Source: an uncultured Sutterella sp.
GTDB lineage: Bacteria; Pseudomonadota; Gammaproteobacteria; Burkholderiales; Burkholderiaceae_F
Assembly: GCA_902463725.1 (NCBI GenBank)
Contig: CABQGK010000004.1
Span: 62,001-126,000, forward strand
Direction: 5' to 3'
Length of the DNA: 64,000 bases
Shown here: one piece after another, positions 8,449-16,929 of the stretch
Numbering within the stretch: the stretch's first letter is position 1
How the letters are laid out: the number at the start of each line of letters is the position of its first letter
Made by a program: the position numbers and the translations under genes
Notes under the pieces: generated by a model
The model's input: only the letters and a program-made list of their open reading frames with translations
Told to the model about the DNA's origin: nothing
The model's database searches: none

Positions 8449-8529
8449 GCTGTGCTTGCTGTCAAAGACTCTGCGCGCTTTGGGTGAAGAAAGCCCGAGC
8501 GGCTAGGCTCAAACGCCATAGGCGTTTTA

Positions 8530-8596
8530 ACATCTATAACCGAGGTAAGAAGAAAATTTGAAAGCGCCTGAAACCCGCTCTTCATGCGGGTTTGCG
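8530..8596. repeat. 67-nt intergenic repeat, copy 2
   Basis: Same start (ACATCTATA, GGTAAGA-x-GAAAATTT), same end (GCGGGTTTGCG) and identical 56-base spacing as copy 1, offset by 148 bases. Here the hairpin is AAACCCGC (8571-8578) with GCGGGTTT (8586-8593) around a 7-base loop. Together the two copies are the only structure I see in the 8314-8668 gap, which has no convincing open reading frame. Confidence 0.6.
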
Positions 8597-8668
8597 TGCT
8601 ATGGGGGTGTTAAAGGGTCGGGGCGAATGTGGAGAGCGTCAGAAGCGAGCGCCTGAATGCCAGAGTGC

Positions 8669-9451
8669 CTAGTGCGAGTCAATACACATGCCCGTGCCAT
8701 CCTTATTGATGGTGAAGCGATAGCGCGAATAGGCATTGAGATTGGGCTCTTGAACGAGTGCGTCCTTTGGCAGATGAAAGAGCGTGTAGGCGCGCTCCTT
8801 GATGAGCGCCAACGACTCCCCTTGCATCGTGCGACCTAGTAAGTAGGAGAGCGTGTACTCGTACCAATCGCGACCGAAACGCTGCGCGTTGTCGGAAATT
8901 TGTTCGAGGTAGTTCCAGAGCTCTTGCTCGGAGAGGAAATCGGCACTATAGGCAAGTTTGGCGAGTTCAGCGGCTTCGCCACAGTCCCATGCGTAGGTGG
9001 AGTTAATCGCATCAAGGCACGAGGGCGAGAGTAGAAGCGCCGAGGCAACTGCGCGCCGTGAGGAGAGCGCGAGCTCGGAGCCCTCCATGAGCTCCGTATC
9101 GAGCGAGGTGCTACGCGCGCCGCTCAAGAGATAGTCGAGTTGCGCTAATATGGCATCACGATCGTCGAGCCCCCATTCTTCGGCAAGGGTGGCTTTGCTA
9201 CGAGCCGAATGACGACCTGGTTGTTTGAGCACGAGCAAAGGCTCCGCTCTCAGGTAGGAGGGCAGTAGAGAAAACGTCAGGAGTCGTTTTTGCTTCTCCG
9301 AGAGTGCATCGGTGCGCGAGAGCCGTTTGCCCACTGGGGCAAAGCTCTGAAACGAGCCATGGCTCTGCGGTGCGAACGAGCGCACGGCAGAGACGAGCAG
9401 AATCAGCACAAATAGGCCAAAGCCTATATAAAGGAGAAGAGAGAGGCTCAT
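8669..9451 (-). CDS. DUF1266 domain protein, membrane-anchored
   Basis: 260 residues starting MSLSLLLYIGFGLFVLILLV, a single N-terminal transmembrane helix (about 3-23) with the remainder probably cytoplasmic. The C-terminal 150 residues match DUF1266: EEWGLDDRDAILAQLDYLLSG, the YAWDCGEAAELAKLAY segment and RFGRDWYEYTLSYLLGR. The start at 9451 is placed at the hydrophobic helix; the open frame extends to 9817 but codes there for unlikely protein. Function of DUF1266 is unknown. Two unknown genes follow divergently. Confidence 0.75.
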   Translation of the reverse strand: MSLSLLLYIGFGLFVLILLVSAVRSFAPQSHGSFQSFAPVGKRLSRTDALSEKQKRLLTFSLLPSYLRAEPLLVLKQPGRHSARSKATLAEEWGLDDRDAILAQLDYLLSGARSTSLDTELMEGSELALSSRRAVASALLLSPSCLDAINSTYAWDCGEAAELAKLAYSADFLSEQELWNYLEQISDNAQRFGRDWYEYTLSYLLGRTMQGESLALIKERAYTLFHLPKDALVQEPNLNAYSRYRFTINKDGTGMCIDSH

Positions 9452-9672
9452 GGACGTGATCGCACCTGATAAACGAACCTTTGAACATTGTTTCAGGGAA
9501 AAATAGTATTGAGAATTGCCCCTAGCGGATGTAAAAAGGGGGTGCGATTCTGTACGAAGGTGTTTCAAATTGAGTGATAGGTACGGCGCACGCGACGCGG
9601 ACTCGCTCGGTGGCGAGCCCAAGCTCAGACGGTGCGTGCGTTTGTCCCAATACAAAAAAGGAAAAACAATTG

Positions 9673-10194
9673 ATGCTGACAAGCCAAGCAACGGCGACAG
9701 GCTGGAAGAAAATAGACCTGATGTCGGGGCCCGACTACCCGCTCCCGCTCTCAAGCGACGAGGACGGAAGCCTCTGGCGGTTTGGAAATTTTGTGGTGAG
9801 CTGGCAGACCAATGCAAAAAGCGTGCATGAGCGTGCCGCAGAGTTGCTCGGGCGCAGCTTCACGCGCTCAGCGGCATATCCCTATGTGGTGATGGGTTTT
9901 GCGGTTGAGAACGGCATGGAGGCAAGTCCCGCCATCATCCTCTCCGTGGTGGTGCCGCTTGATCAGGCGGCGGTGGGTGAGGAGCAGATGGCCATTGTGA
10001 AACTCGCGGCGGCCGAGCGTGAAGTGGTGCTCGGCGAGTTGCCACGGTGGTCCACGCTCTCAGCGCAAGAATTGCAGCAGCTCCTATTCAATACGTTCGG
10101 CGACTTCATCGGCCTGCATGAAGGAGAGGTGATTCGACACCTTGGCGCGATCAGTCGCTTTCACGACCCAGAGATTTGGGAGGCGGCGCACTAA
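9673..10194 (+). CDS. Hypothetical protein, 173 aa
   Basis: Not recognised. The ATG at 9673 follows AAGGAAAAAC; the open frame reaches further upstream but without a good ribosome site. No signal peptide or transmembrane helix. Sequence features: an N-terminal segment GWKKIDLMSGPDYPLPLSSD, a central FGNFVVSWQTNAKSVHERAAELLGRS, and a helical C-terminus rich in Leu and Glu ending RFHDPEIWEAAH. Codon use is like the neighbours, so it is probably a resident gene. It may form a unit with the next gene, 154 bases on, and with DUF1266 upstream, but no function can be proposed. Confidence 0.6.
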   Translation: MLTSQATATGWKKIDLMSGPDYPLPLSSDEDGSLWRFGNFVVSWQTNAKSVHERAAELLGRSFTRSAAYPYVVMGFAVENGMEASPAIILSVVVPLDQAAVGEEQMAIVKLAAAEREVVLGELPRWSTLSAQELQQLLFNTFGDFIGLHEGEVIRHLGAISRFHDPEIWEAAH

Positions 10195-10348
10195 GAAGCG
10201 GTCTTCAGTGAACCTTTTCTCGAAGTCCTTTGGCGAGTAGCCCAGTGTTTCTCGGTTGAAGGACTTTTTTATTTTTATCAAAACAATTAAACTATTTGCA
10301 TGGCGTAAGTTTTCATTTTTTAGCGCTCCCCATGGAGGCGACAGCAGC

Positions 10349-11404
10349 ATGAGCGAGAACGAAGAATTTATGACGGAATCGAGCCCAGCAGGCTTTGCTC
10401 GGCTCATGGACTATCAAAAGCGCGCAGCTCGCCTACGTCATCGATTGCCGGGGCTCGTGTTTGTTCGCACCGAGATGGAGCTTGAGGCGGCGCTGCGCAC
10501 CTACTGTTGGGGTGCAGAGCAGTGCGTTGAGGCGTTTCCTTGGTCGCGGCTCACGTTCATGAAGACTGCTAAGCAGGACTTGCCGTTTTTGCTCGGGACG
10601 CAATGGATACGCGACCGCTATGTGGATGTGATGCGCGCGTGGCCCGCCACGGCGCGTAACGCCCGTTACCTCTATAGCCCGAGGGACTTGGCCGCGTGGT
10701 TGAGAGAAAACTTCCGCACAACCGTTGAAACGGTGCTTGTGCCGCTTACGCTTTTTGCCAAAGACGCTGACGCGATGCGGCGCGCGTTTCTCAATGAGCG
10801 GCAACTACGCATGCAATCCATCTATGATGGGGGCCCCTTGGCTTATCGAGCGAACCGCCTGAGCACATGGTCGTTTTTAAACGATTTACCTGCGTCAGCG
10901 CGAGAGCAACTCGGGTGTTGGTTTTCCGATGTTTCAGAGAAGGCCGCGCAGCAGAATGTGCAGTTTCATCGTGCGCACCTCATCCCCTATGAGGTGACGC
11001 TACCCCCTGGGGTATTGCCCAAATTCTTTACCATGCCTGAGATTGGCGGGACGCGAGACTACCCCACCAAAGAGGTGGGCAATACGACGTTTCGTAGTTT
11101 TGGCTGGGCCAAGCACGAGATGCTCAATCGTGGGGTGCGCTGCATTGGCTACACACAAGGGCTTGCCATTGGCGGCAAAGCGTACGATCAAGACTATGAG
11201 ATCGGGCTCTTGGAGCTGATGACCGCAGAGCGCTTTGTGCGGATCTTTGGAGAAGGGGCGTTACGCGAGGCGCGATGGCGCCTGAGTGAAGATCTTTGCC
11301 GTTGGGCGGCGCCAGAGACGGATTTTGGTCCGGGGCTGCCACCCAAACAGCTCTCTGCGCTACTTGGCATCAACTACGTCACCAACATTCAGGTCTTCCG
11401 CTAA
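10349..11404 (+). CDS. Hypothetical protein, 351 aa
   Basis: Not recognised. GGAGG at 10334-10338 fixes the ATG at 10349 (MSENEEFMTESSPAGFARL). No membrane segment or export signal. It is rich in aromatic and basic residues and has many Trp, with blocks such as TYCWGAEQCVEAFPWSRLTF, HLIPYEVTLPPGVLPKF, and ending PKQLSALLGINYVTNIQVFR, which do not fall in a family I know. It follows the 173-aa unknown gene on the same strand and ends 43 bases before the convergent nitroreductase. Confidence 0.65.
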   Translation: MSENEEFMTESSPAGFARLMDYQKRAARLRHRLPGLVFVRTEMELEAALRTYCWGAEQCVEAFPWSRLTFMKTAKQDLPFLLGTQWIRDRYVDVMRAWPATARNARYLYSPRDLAAWLRENFRTTVETVLVPLTLFAKDADAMRRAFLNERQLRMQSIYDGGPLAYRANRLSTWSFLNDLPASAREQLGCWFSDVSEKAAQQNVQFHRAHLIPYEVTLPPGVLPKFFTMPEIGGTRDYPTKEVGNTTFRSFGWAKHEMLNRGVRCIGYTQGLAIGGKAYDQDYEIGLLELMTAERFVRIFGEGALREARWRLSEDLCRWAAPETDFGPGLPPKQLSALLGINYVTNIQVFR

Positions 11405-11447
11405 AGCGTGACGCAGCGGTAGGTTTTGCAGCGCAGAGCGCGCCGCG

Positions 11448-12101
11448 CTAGCCCTTGATGAGCGTGACCACTTCTTCAAGTGGCAGGCGAGATTTCGGGC
11501 GCGCGGCGTTACTGTCGTCGTCAGCGCGCACTCCAAGTGAGATGCCCACAACGCTCTTGAGACCCTTTTCGGCAAGACCGAACGCACGATCGAACTCACG
11601 GAATTTAATGCCTCCAAGCGCGGTGGCATCGATACCGAGCTGAGGTGCGGCGAAGAGCAAAAATCCAAGCGCAATGTGCACCTGTTCTCGCACCCAAATT
11701 TCTCCTTTGTCGTAGCCCGAGAAGTAGTTGTCGCACCCAGTGCGGCGAAAGCCGTTAAAGGCCGCGATATCAAACCCTTCGGGGAAACGACCCGCGGCAG
11801 CCTCGCAGTCGACAACGTGCTGCAAATACGCGTCGCTAATATCGGTTTTCGCCGCCATGATGATGAGGTGGCTCGCCGTGTCGGCACGCCCAATATTGAA
11901 GTCTTTGATGTAGGGGAGAACCTGCGCGCGAACGGCAGCGCGATCGAAGACAAAAAAGTGCCAGGGCTGCACATTCATTGAGCTCGGCGTGAGGCGCAGG
12001 ATTTCAAGGACCGCGTCGAGCTGCTCGGCGCTCAAGTTCTCTTCTTTGTAGTGCTTGGTGGTATAGCGGGTTCTAGCAATTTGGAGAATATTCTCGATCA
12101 T
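11448..12101 (-). CDS. nfsB: NAD(P)H nitroreductase, NfsB-like
   Basis: 217 residues, the same length as E. coli NfsB. Family signature is clear: an N-terminal RYTTKHY, the LTPSSMNVQPWHFFVF segment that contacts FMN, and the SGYDKGEIWVREQVHIALGFLL helix. It is a cytoplasmic FMN homodimer reducing nitro compounds and quinones. The ATG at 12101 follows GAAGGAAG. It is monocistronic and convergent with the unknown gene at 10349. The precise substrate is not predictable. Confidence 0.88.
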   Translation of the reverse strand: MIENILQIARTRYTTKHYKEENLSAEQLDAVLEILRLTPSSMNVQPWHFFVFDRAAVRAQVLPYIKDFNIGRADTASHLIIMAAKTDISDAYLQHVVDCEAAAGRFPEGFDIAAFNGFRRTGCDNYFSGYDKGEIWVREQVHIALGFLLFAAPQLGIDATALGGIKFREFDRAFGLAEKGLKSVVGISLGVRADDDSNAARPKSRLPLEEVVTLIKG

Positions 12102-12379
12102 GAGACTTCCTTCAGAGAGAAAAAGCTTGACTGTTGAGAGAGACGCCGTGAATATTTTGCCATAGCGCTTAAGGGCGCGAGCATGAGCGCACGGTTTGCG
12201 CGCTTTGCTATTGGTCAATGGGGTGCGTTGAGAGCCGAAAGGGCGCGCAATGTGCGCCGAGGCAGGATGTTACAATCTGTGTAGTTTCTCCTATGGCCTT
12301 CGAACCCCCATGGGTTTTACACCCCGACCAGGCCAGAGGAAGATATCCCACACTACGATAAAAACAAGGAGACCGCAGT

Positions 12380-13735
12380 ATGCTCGGACTTTATCCCACC
12401 TGGCTCGAGCCAGGTGTGGGAAGCGGGTGGGTGATTGCGATTATCGCTACCATTCACGTCTTGTTCTCACATGCCTCCGTGGGCGGCGCTGTGATGTTTG
12501 GCTGGCTAGCCAATGTTGCGGTGCGCAAGAATCGGCCTGAATACCTCAGCTTCATTCGCCGCTACGGATTGTTCCTTCTTATTTTCAGCTATGTCCTCGG
12601 GTCGATTACGGGTCCAGGGATTTGGTTTTCTGCCACCATCGCGAGCCCGCGCGGGATCTCCGCACTCATTCACAGCTTTGTATGGGTATGGGCGACAGAG
12701 TGGGTGTTCTTCATTATTGAAATCATTGGTGTCTACCTGCTGGTGTACCTCGCAGGGAAGGTGGATCCCAAGACCCACACGCGTATTGCGGTGATCTTTG
12801 GTTTTGCCTCGGTCGCCACACTCTTGGTGATTGTGGGGATTCTGAGCTTCATGATGTGGCCGGGCAGCGCCGATTGGTACGTCACGGGTGGCGTGCTTAA
12901 GGCGTTCTTTGGGGCGAACACCTTTGCGCAAATCTTTGTGCGCTTAGCCTTTGTGCTCACGATTTCCGCTGTGGTGGGCGGCATTGTCGCTGCGGGCATT
13001 ACTCGCGCTGAGGATAAGCGCGCGGTCGCACGCGTGCTTGGGGTCTTTGGCCTTTTGGGCGCGGTGGGTGGATATTGCGCGTTTCAGTGGTACATGTTGA
13101 CGTTGCCCGAAAACGCCTATGAGCTCATCTACACGCGGCTTCCTGGGCACTTTGGCGAGATCATGCTCGTTGGGCTCGGCATTACGGTGCTCTGGTTTAT
13201 GCTCACGATGGTGAAGCCTGGTGTGCTGCGCGTCTGGAGCGCCTCGCTCATGACGCTTGTGATTTTAGTTGCGGGGATTGCTCCCGAGGAAATGTCTCGC
13301 GAAATTCTGCGTAAGCCTTGGGTGGCGGGTCAGTACCTCTACGGCAATCAGTTGATTGGCCGTGATGTGCCCGCCTTGGGTATTAAGAACGAAATGCCCG
13401 TGGTGGCTGAAAAAGGCATCCTCAAGGTTCATCCTTTTGTGCCAGAGGCTCTGCGTACCGTCACCGACGCCAATAAGCTTGAAGCCGGGCGCGCAGTGGC
13501 GCTTACGATGTGCAGTAATTGCCACTCGCTTAGCTCAACGGGTATTCGTCCGCTCTCGCGCTTCTTCCCTGCTGCCGCCACCGAGTCGAGCATTGCTGAC
13601 TACCTTGGTGCGGGGCTCTACCGCGGTCATACGATGTATATGCCGCCTGCGCCGCTGCCCGCCGATGAGCGCGCTGCACTGGCCGCTTACATCGAGTCGC
13701 TCGCTAAGCGTGATCACAAGGGGGAGGGTAAGTAA
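12380..13735 (+). CDS. Cytochrome bd-like membrane subunit fused to a cytochrome c domain
   Basis: 451 residues. About nine transmembrane helices (1-300) precede a periplasmic C-terminal domain with one CxxCH (CSNCH, about 378-382) and a probable axial Met in MPPAPL, i.e. a class I cytochrome c. By-eye alignment with CydA: H26 in TIHVLFSHASVGG corresponds to the high-spin haem ligand H19; E114 in FIIEIIGVYLLVY to E107; M262 in EIMLVGLG to M393; E308 before RKPW to E445 before GRQPW. The equivalent of H186, the other low-spin haem ligand, is Arg in AQIFVRLAF, and the quinol loop is very short. It belongs to the bd superfamily but probably is not a standard quinol oxidase. AAGGAG precedes the ATG. 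First gene of a three-gene operon. Confidence 0.75.
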   Translation: MLGLYPTWLEPGVGSGWVIAIIATIHVLFSHASVGGAVMFGWLANVAVRKNRPEYLSFIRRYGLFLLIFSYVLGSITGPGIWFSATIASPRGISALIHSFVWVWATEWVFFIIEIIGVYLLVYLAGKVDPKTHTRIAVIFGFASVATLLVIVGILSFMMWPGSADWYVTGGVLKAFFGANTFAQIFVRLAFVLTISAVVGGIVAAGITRAEDKRAVARVLGVFGLLGAVGGYCAFQWYMLTLPENAYELIYTRLPGHFGEIMLVGLGITVLWFMLTMVKPGVLRVWSASLMTLVILVAGIAPEEMSREILRKPWVAGQYLYGNQLIGRDVPALGIKNEMPVVAEKGILKVHPFVPEALRTVTDANKLEAGRAVALTMCSNCHSLSSTGIRPLSRFFPAAATESSIADYLGAGLYRGHTMYMPPAPLPADERAALAAYIESLAKRDHKGEGK

Positions 13736-14980
13736 ATGGATGCCGTTGTTCTTAAGAGTCTGATGGATGCGGCGGGTGCGCCAGCGCATCCCATCATTTT
13801 CCTTGTGCTTGGGGTTGTGACCTTTGCACTACACATGGCGGCCGTTAACTTGATGCTCGGCACGCTCGGCGTGGCAGCGTGGGCAGCGCTCTCGCCCAAC
13901 GCGCATAAGGAGCGTCTCTCGCACGTCTTGCTCATGACCGCGAAGGTCGCGGTGGGTTTTGCCGTGGTGCTTGGCGTGGCGCCGCTTCTTTTCGTGCAAG
14001 TGGTCTATGACGGCTTTTGGTACGTCTCCAACGTCCTCTCTGCTTGGTGGCTTGTTGGCTTTATTGTCATTTTGATTGCAGGCTACTTGGCGCTTTACCG
14101 CGCTTATGGACTCAACCACCGCTACCTTGAAGACGGCACGCCCGTGACGATCCATGGGGCGGTGAAGGGTTTTGGCTGGATGGGTTTTGCCTTTGTGATG
14201 TTGCTCCTCTGTGGCCTCATCATGCATACGCTCACCAATCAGGCGATTCGACCAGAGCTCTGGATGAGCTGGTATGCGCCAAATGGCGTGATTGATCCTT
14301 CGGGGCGAGGCCTTCACTATGTGCTCGTGCCGCGTCTGCTCTTTTTCCTCTTCTTGAGTTTGCCGGTGACGGCGGGCTGGCTCTTTGCGATGCGCCGCTA
14401 CCTCATTAACGCAGGCGAAGCCGATGTGGGCTACTTGGACTTCATCGAAGCGCTCGCGCACAAGCTCGCACTGACGGGTGGCATTTTGGTGGCGCTTGCA
14501 GGCATTGTTTGGATGATGATGCTCCCAGAGACCATGGCGTGGTTGCGGACCTCTCCCGCGATTCTGCTACTGATCGTGCCCATGGTGTTCTTCCTCATCA
14601 TGAGTCCGGTGCAGAAGAAGCGTCGCCTCTGCCCGCCCTGCAACTATCTTGGGTTTGTGATGCCAGTGGTGATGGTGATGCTGCTGGCGACGCTGCGTGA
14701 AGTGTTGCGCTACGGCACGCTTTTGGGCGGCTTTGGCTTTGACGCCATGGACTGGCGCATCAACATGGATTGGCCGACGACACTGATCTTCTTTACGACG
14801 TTCCTTGTGGTGGGTGGACTCAACATCTCCTACCTCGTGACGCTTGCTTGGAAGAGCGGTGCAACAGAGGGTGTGTACACGCCGTCTGCGGGCATTAACC
14901 GACTGGGCACGCTCTGCGTTGTGTCGCTAGTCGCGTGGGTGGTTGCCTACTTTGCAATCGGCTTGGCGGTTGTTGCCTGA
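13736..14980 (+). CDS. Second membrane subunit of the bd-like complex
   Basis: 414 residues, about ten transmembrane helices. The ATG at 13736 directly follows the stop codon of the first subunit, with GGGAGGG inside that gene as ribosome site, so translation is coupled. Helix 1 has TFALHMAAVNLMLGTLGV, which resembles the same His-bearing helix of CydA and of the first subunit, so this may be a CydA-type paralogue instead of a CydB. His127 and other histidines in loops are further haem-ligand candidates. No CxxCH. I do not recognise a named family. Confidence 0.6.
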   Translation: MDAVVLKSLMDAAGAPAHPIIFLVLGVVTFALHMAAVNLMLGTLGVAAWAALSPNAHKERLSHVLLMTAKVAVGFAVVLGVAPLLFVQVVYDGFWYVSNVLSAWWLVGFIVILIAGYLALYRAYGLNHRYLEDGTPVTIHGAVKGFGWMGFAFVMLLLCGLIMHTLTNQAIRPELWMSWYAPNGVIDPSGRGLHYVLVPRLLFFLFLSLPVTAGWLFAMRRYLINAGEADVGYLDFIEALAHKLALTGGILVALAGIVWMMMLPETMAWLRTSPAILLLIVPMVFFLIMSPVQKKRRLCPPCNYLGFVMPVVMVMLLATLREVLRYGTLLGGFGFDAMDWRINMDWPTTLIFFTTFLVVGGLNISYLVTLAWKSGATEGVYTPSAGINRLGTLCVVSLVAWVVAYFAIGLAVVA

Positions 14981-14996
14981 TGGGAGGAAAGGGACG

Positions 14997-15755
14997 ATGA
15001 AAACACTCAGAAAGTTGAGCATTGCCCTTGTGGCAATGGGGCTTGGGGCGGCGTTGAATGTGACGGCCGCTGAAGCGGATTGGACGCCTGAGACGCTTGC
15101 TGCTGCCCAAAAGGCCTTGCCGAGCGGGACAGTAGAGAAGGGGCTAGAGGCGCACAAAAAACTCATGTGCGCGGGCTGCCACGGTCCAGAAGGCTTGGCG
15201 ATGATGGGAGCATTCCCGCACGTCGCTGGGGAGCCCGTGGGCGTCACGGAAAAGGCGCTCTTAGATTACCGCTCTGGGCGTCGTGCGCAGGGGCCGCAAG
15301 CCATGATGATGGCGGGGATGGCTGCGCGTCTGACCGATGAGCAAATCGCGGATTTGGCGGCTTACTATGCTGCCGCGCCAGGCGGCGCCGGCACGCCCCC
15401 CAAAGCCGATGCCAAGCCCACGCTCGATGAGAAAGCGCTCATGACGCTTATCAAAAAGGGTGACCGTACGCGTGGCATTACGCCCTGTGCAGCGTGCCAC
15501 GGCTCTACTGCGAAGGGTAACCCCAACGGGCAAGTGCCGGTCTTGCACGGGCAGAACCCCGAGTATCTGAAGGCGACGCTTAGGAGTTACCGTTCGGGTG
15601 AACGTCACTCCGACCTGCTCAAGGAAATGCGCGTCTTTGCGCAAGCCTTGACCGACGCGGAAATTGATGCCTTGGCAACGTACTATGGGGCGCAACCAGG
15701 GCATGGCGCAAAGCCCGCCGCAGCAAAACCCGCTGAGGGCGCAAAGAAACCCTAA
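14997..15755 (+). CDS. Diheme cytochrome c (c4-like), periplasmic
   Basis: 252 residues with a Sec signal peptide (MKTLRKLSIALVAMGLGAAL, cleavage near ALNVTAAEA). Two class I cytochrome domains: CAGCH at about residues 56-60 with downstream MMMAGMAA, and CAACH at about 160-164 with a later MRVFAQAL; the arrangement is that of cytochrome c4. The C-terminus is a low-complexity Ala/Lys/Pro tail. GGGAGGAAAGGG precedes the ATG and the gene begins 16 bases after the second membrane subunit. It probably exchanges electrons with the fused cytochrome c domain of the first gene. Confidence 0.85.
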   Translation: MKTLRKLSIALVAMGLGAALNVTAAEADWTPETLAAAQKALPSGTVEKGLEAHKKLMCAGCHGPEGLAMMGAFPHVAGEPVGVTEKALLDYRSGRRAQGPQAMMMAGMAARLTDEQIADLAAYYAAAPGGAGTPPKADAKPTLDEKALMTLIKKGDRTRGITPCAACHGSTAKGNPNGQVPVLHGQNPEYLKATLRSYRSGERHSDLLKEMRVFAQALTDAEIDALATYYGAQPGHGAKPAAAKPAEGAKKP

Positions 15756-15847
15756 GTCGTAGCGGTTGAACCGCTGGAGACTGCCGCGCCCAACGTGCGG
15801 GACGAAAGCGCCCGCTCTGCGCGCGCGGCAGTGAATTCGCTAAACGA

Positions 15848-15887
15848 AAGCGCTTGTTGCACCAAGTGGTGGAATGAGCGCTTTTTT
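15848..15887 (+). terminator. Terminator of the bd-like operon
   Basis: AAGCGCT (15848-15854) pairs with AGCGCTT (15877-15883), with an inner CACC/GGTG stem, followed by a T-run. Confidence 0.8.
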
Positions 15888-15920
15888 GTGCTTGCAAGCG
15901 CCCTGAGCGATGCCGTGATA

Positions 15921-16820
15921 TTAAGGGGCAGCTTGGGCGGCTTTCGCCGCTTTTTCAGCTTGCTCCGCGCGCTTTGTGCTCACGGTGGCAAAGAGTCCCG
16001 AGACGAGGATGATCGCCATCCCGAGGATCGCTACCCAAGAGAGCGGATCCTCAAAGAGCACCACCCCCATGAGAAGCGAGAACGGGATCGCAGAAAACCC
16101 AAGGAGCGAGCTCAACAGGAGGTTCCCGTAAGCGTAGCTACGCGTAGAGGTCATCTGACCAAGCGTGGCAAAGACCCCCATGCCAATGAGCCCCACTGTG
16201 GCTTGGGTGTCGGGGACGTGAAAGCCACCCTCAAAGAGGAGTGTGCCGGCAACGGCAAAGAGCGTTGAGAAAAGGGTGAAATAAAAGACAATGCGCCAAC
16301 TCGGCTCTTTCGTCTCGCCCATCTTCTTCATTTGCCAATAGACGATCAGGTCGATGAACGAGACAAAGAGGCAAATGAGCGCTGGAATCAATTCGTTTTC
16401 ATTGATCGAGGGCTGCAGAATGATGGTGATGCCGATAAAGCCCGTGATGGTGGGGATGATCAGACCCCATGGGGCACGGGTGTGGCTACGCAGCGCAAGG
16501 ATCGCGAAGTTCGCCGCCATAAAGAGCGGTGTGGTGTAGATGAGCGTCATGCAGGTGCCAAAGTTCATGCGCGAGAGCGTATAGAACCAAAGCACAATGG
16601 AGAGACACCCGAGGAAAGAGCGGGTCAAATGAAGCCGCAGCACCGGAGTGCGCAGTGACTGATGCGTGCGTCGAGAGAAAAACCATAGCATCAGCACGCC
16701 CATGAGAGATCGGTAGAAGACGAGCTCAAAAGCACCAAGTTGCCCAGAGCAGAGCTTGACGAAGGCGGCCATGATGCAAAATGAGGCGGCCGCGGCCAAA
16801 GACCAAAGGGACTGTTTCAT
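15921..16820 (-). CDS. EamA/DMT-family permease
   Basis: 299 residues, ten predicted transmembrane helices in two EamA repeats, starting MKQSLWSLAAAASFCIMAAFVKL and ending in a charged Ala/Lys tail. Segments such as FYRSLMGVLMLW and LGQMTSTRSYAYGNLLLSSLLGF are typical. The family exports or imports metabolites such as amino acids and nucleosides across the inner membrane; the substrate cannot be inferred. It is 110 bases downstream of the M20 peptidase gene on the same strand and could be cotranscribed with it. Confidence 0.85.
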   Translation of the reverse strand: MKQSLWSLAAAASFCIMAAFVKLCSGQLGAFELVFYRSLMGVLMLWFFSRRTHQSLRTPVLRLHLTRSFLGCLSIVLWFYTLSRMNFGTCMTLIYTTPLFMAANFAILALRSHTRAPWGLIIPTITGFIGITIILQPSINENELIPALICLFVSFIDLIVYWQMKKMGETKEPSWRIVFYFTLFSTLFAVAGTLLFEGGFHVPDTQATVGLIGMGVFATLGQMTSTRSYAYGNLLLSSLLGFSAIPFSLLMGVVLFEDPLSWVAILGMAIILVSGLFATVSTKRAEQAEKAAKAAQAAP

Positions 16821-16929
16821 CTCAAAGAGCGTTTGTCAGGGAGGAGGGTTGGCTGAGTGTAGCGCAACCCACTCTCCCTGTGCGCATCGCTAAGCAAAGC
16901 GCCTTAGCGTCATGCGCGCGGCTGCCGCC

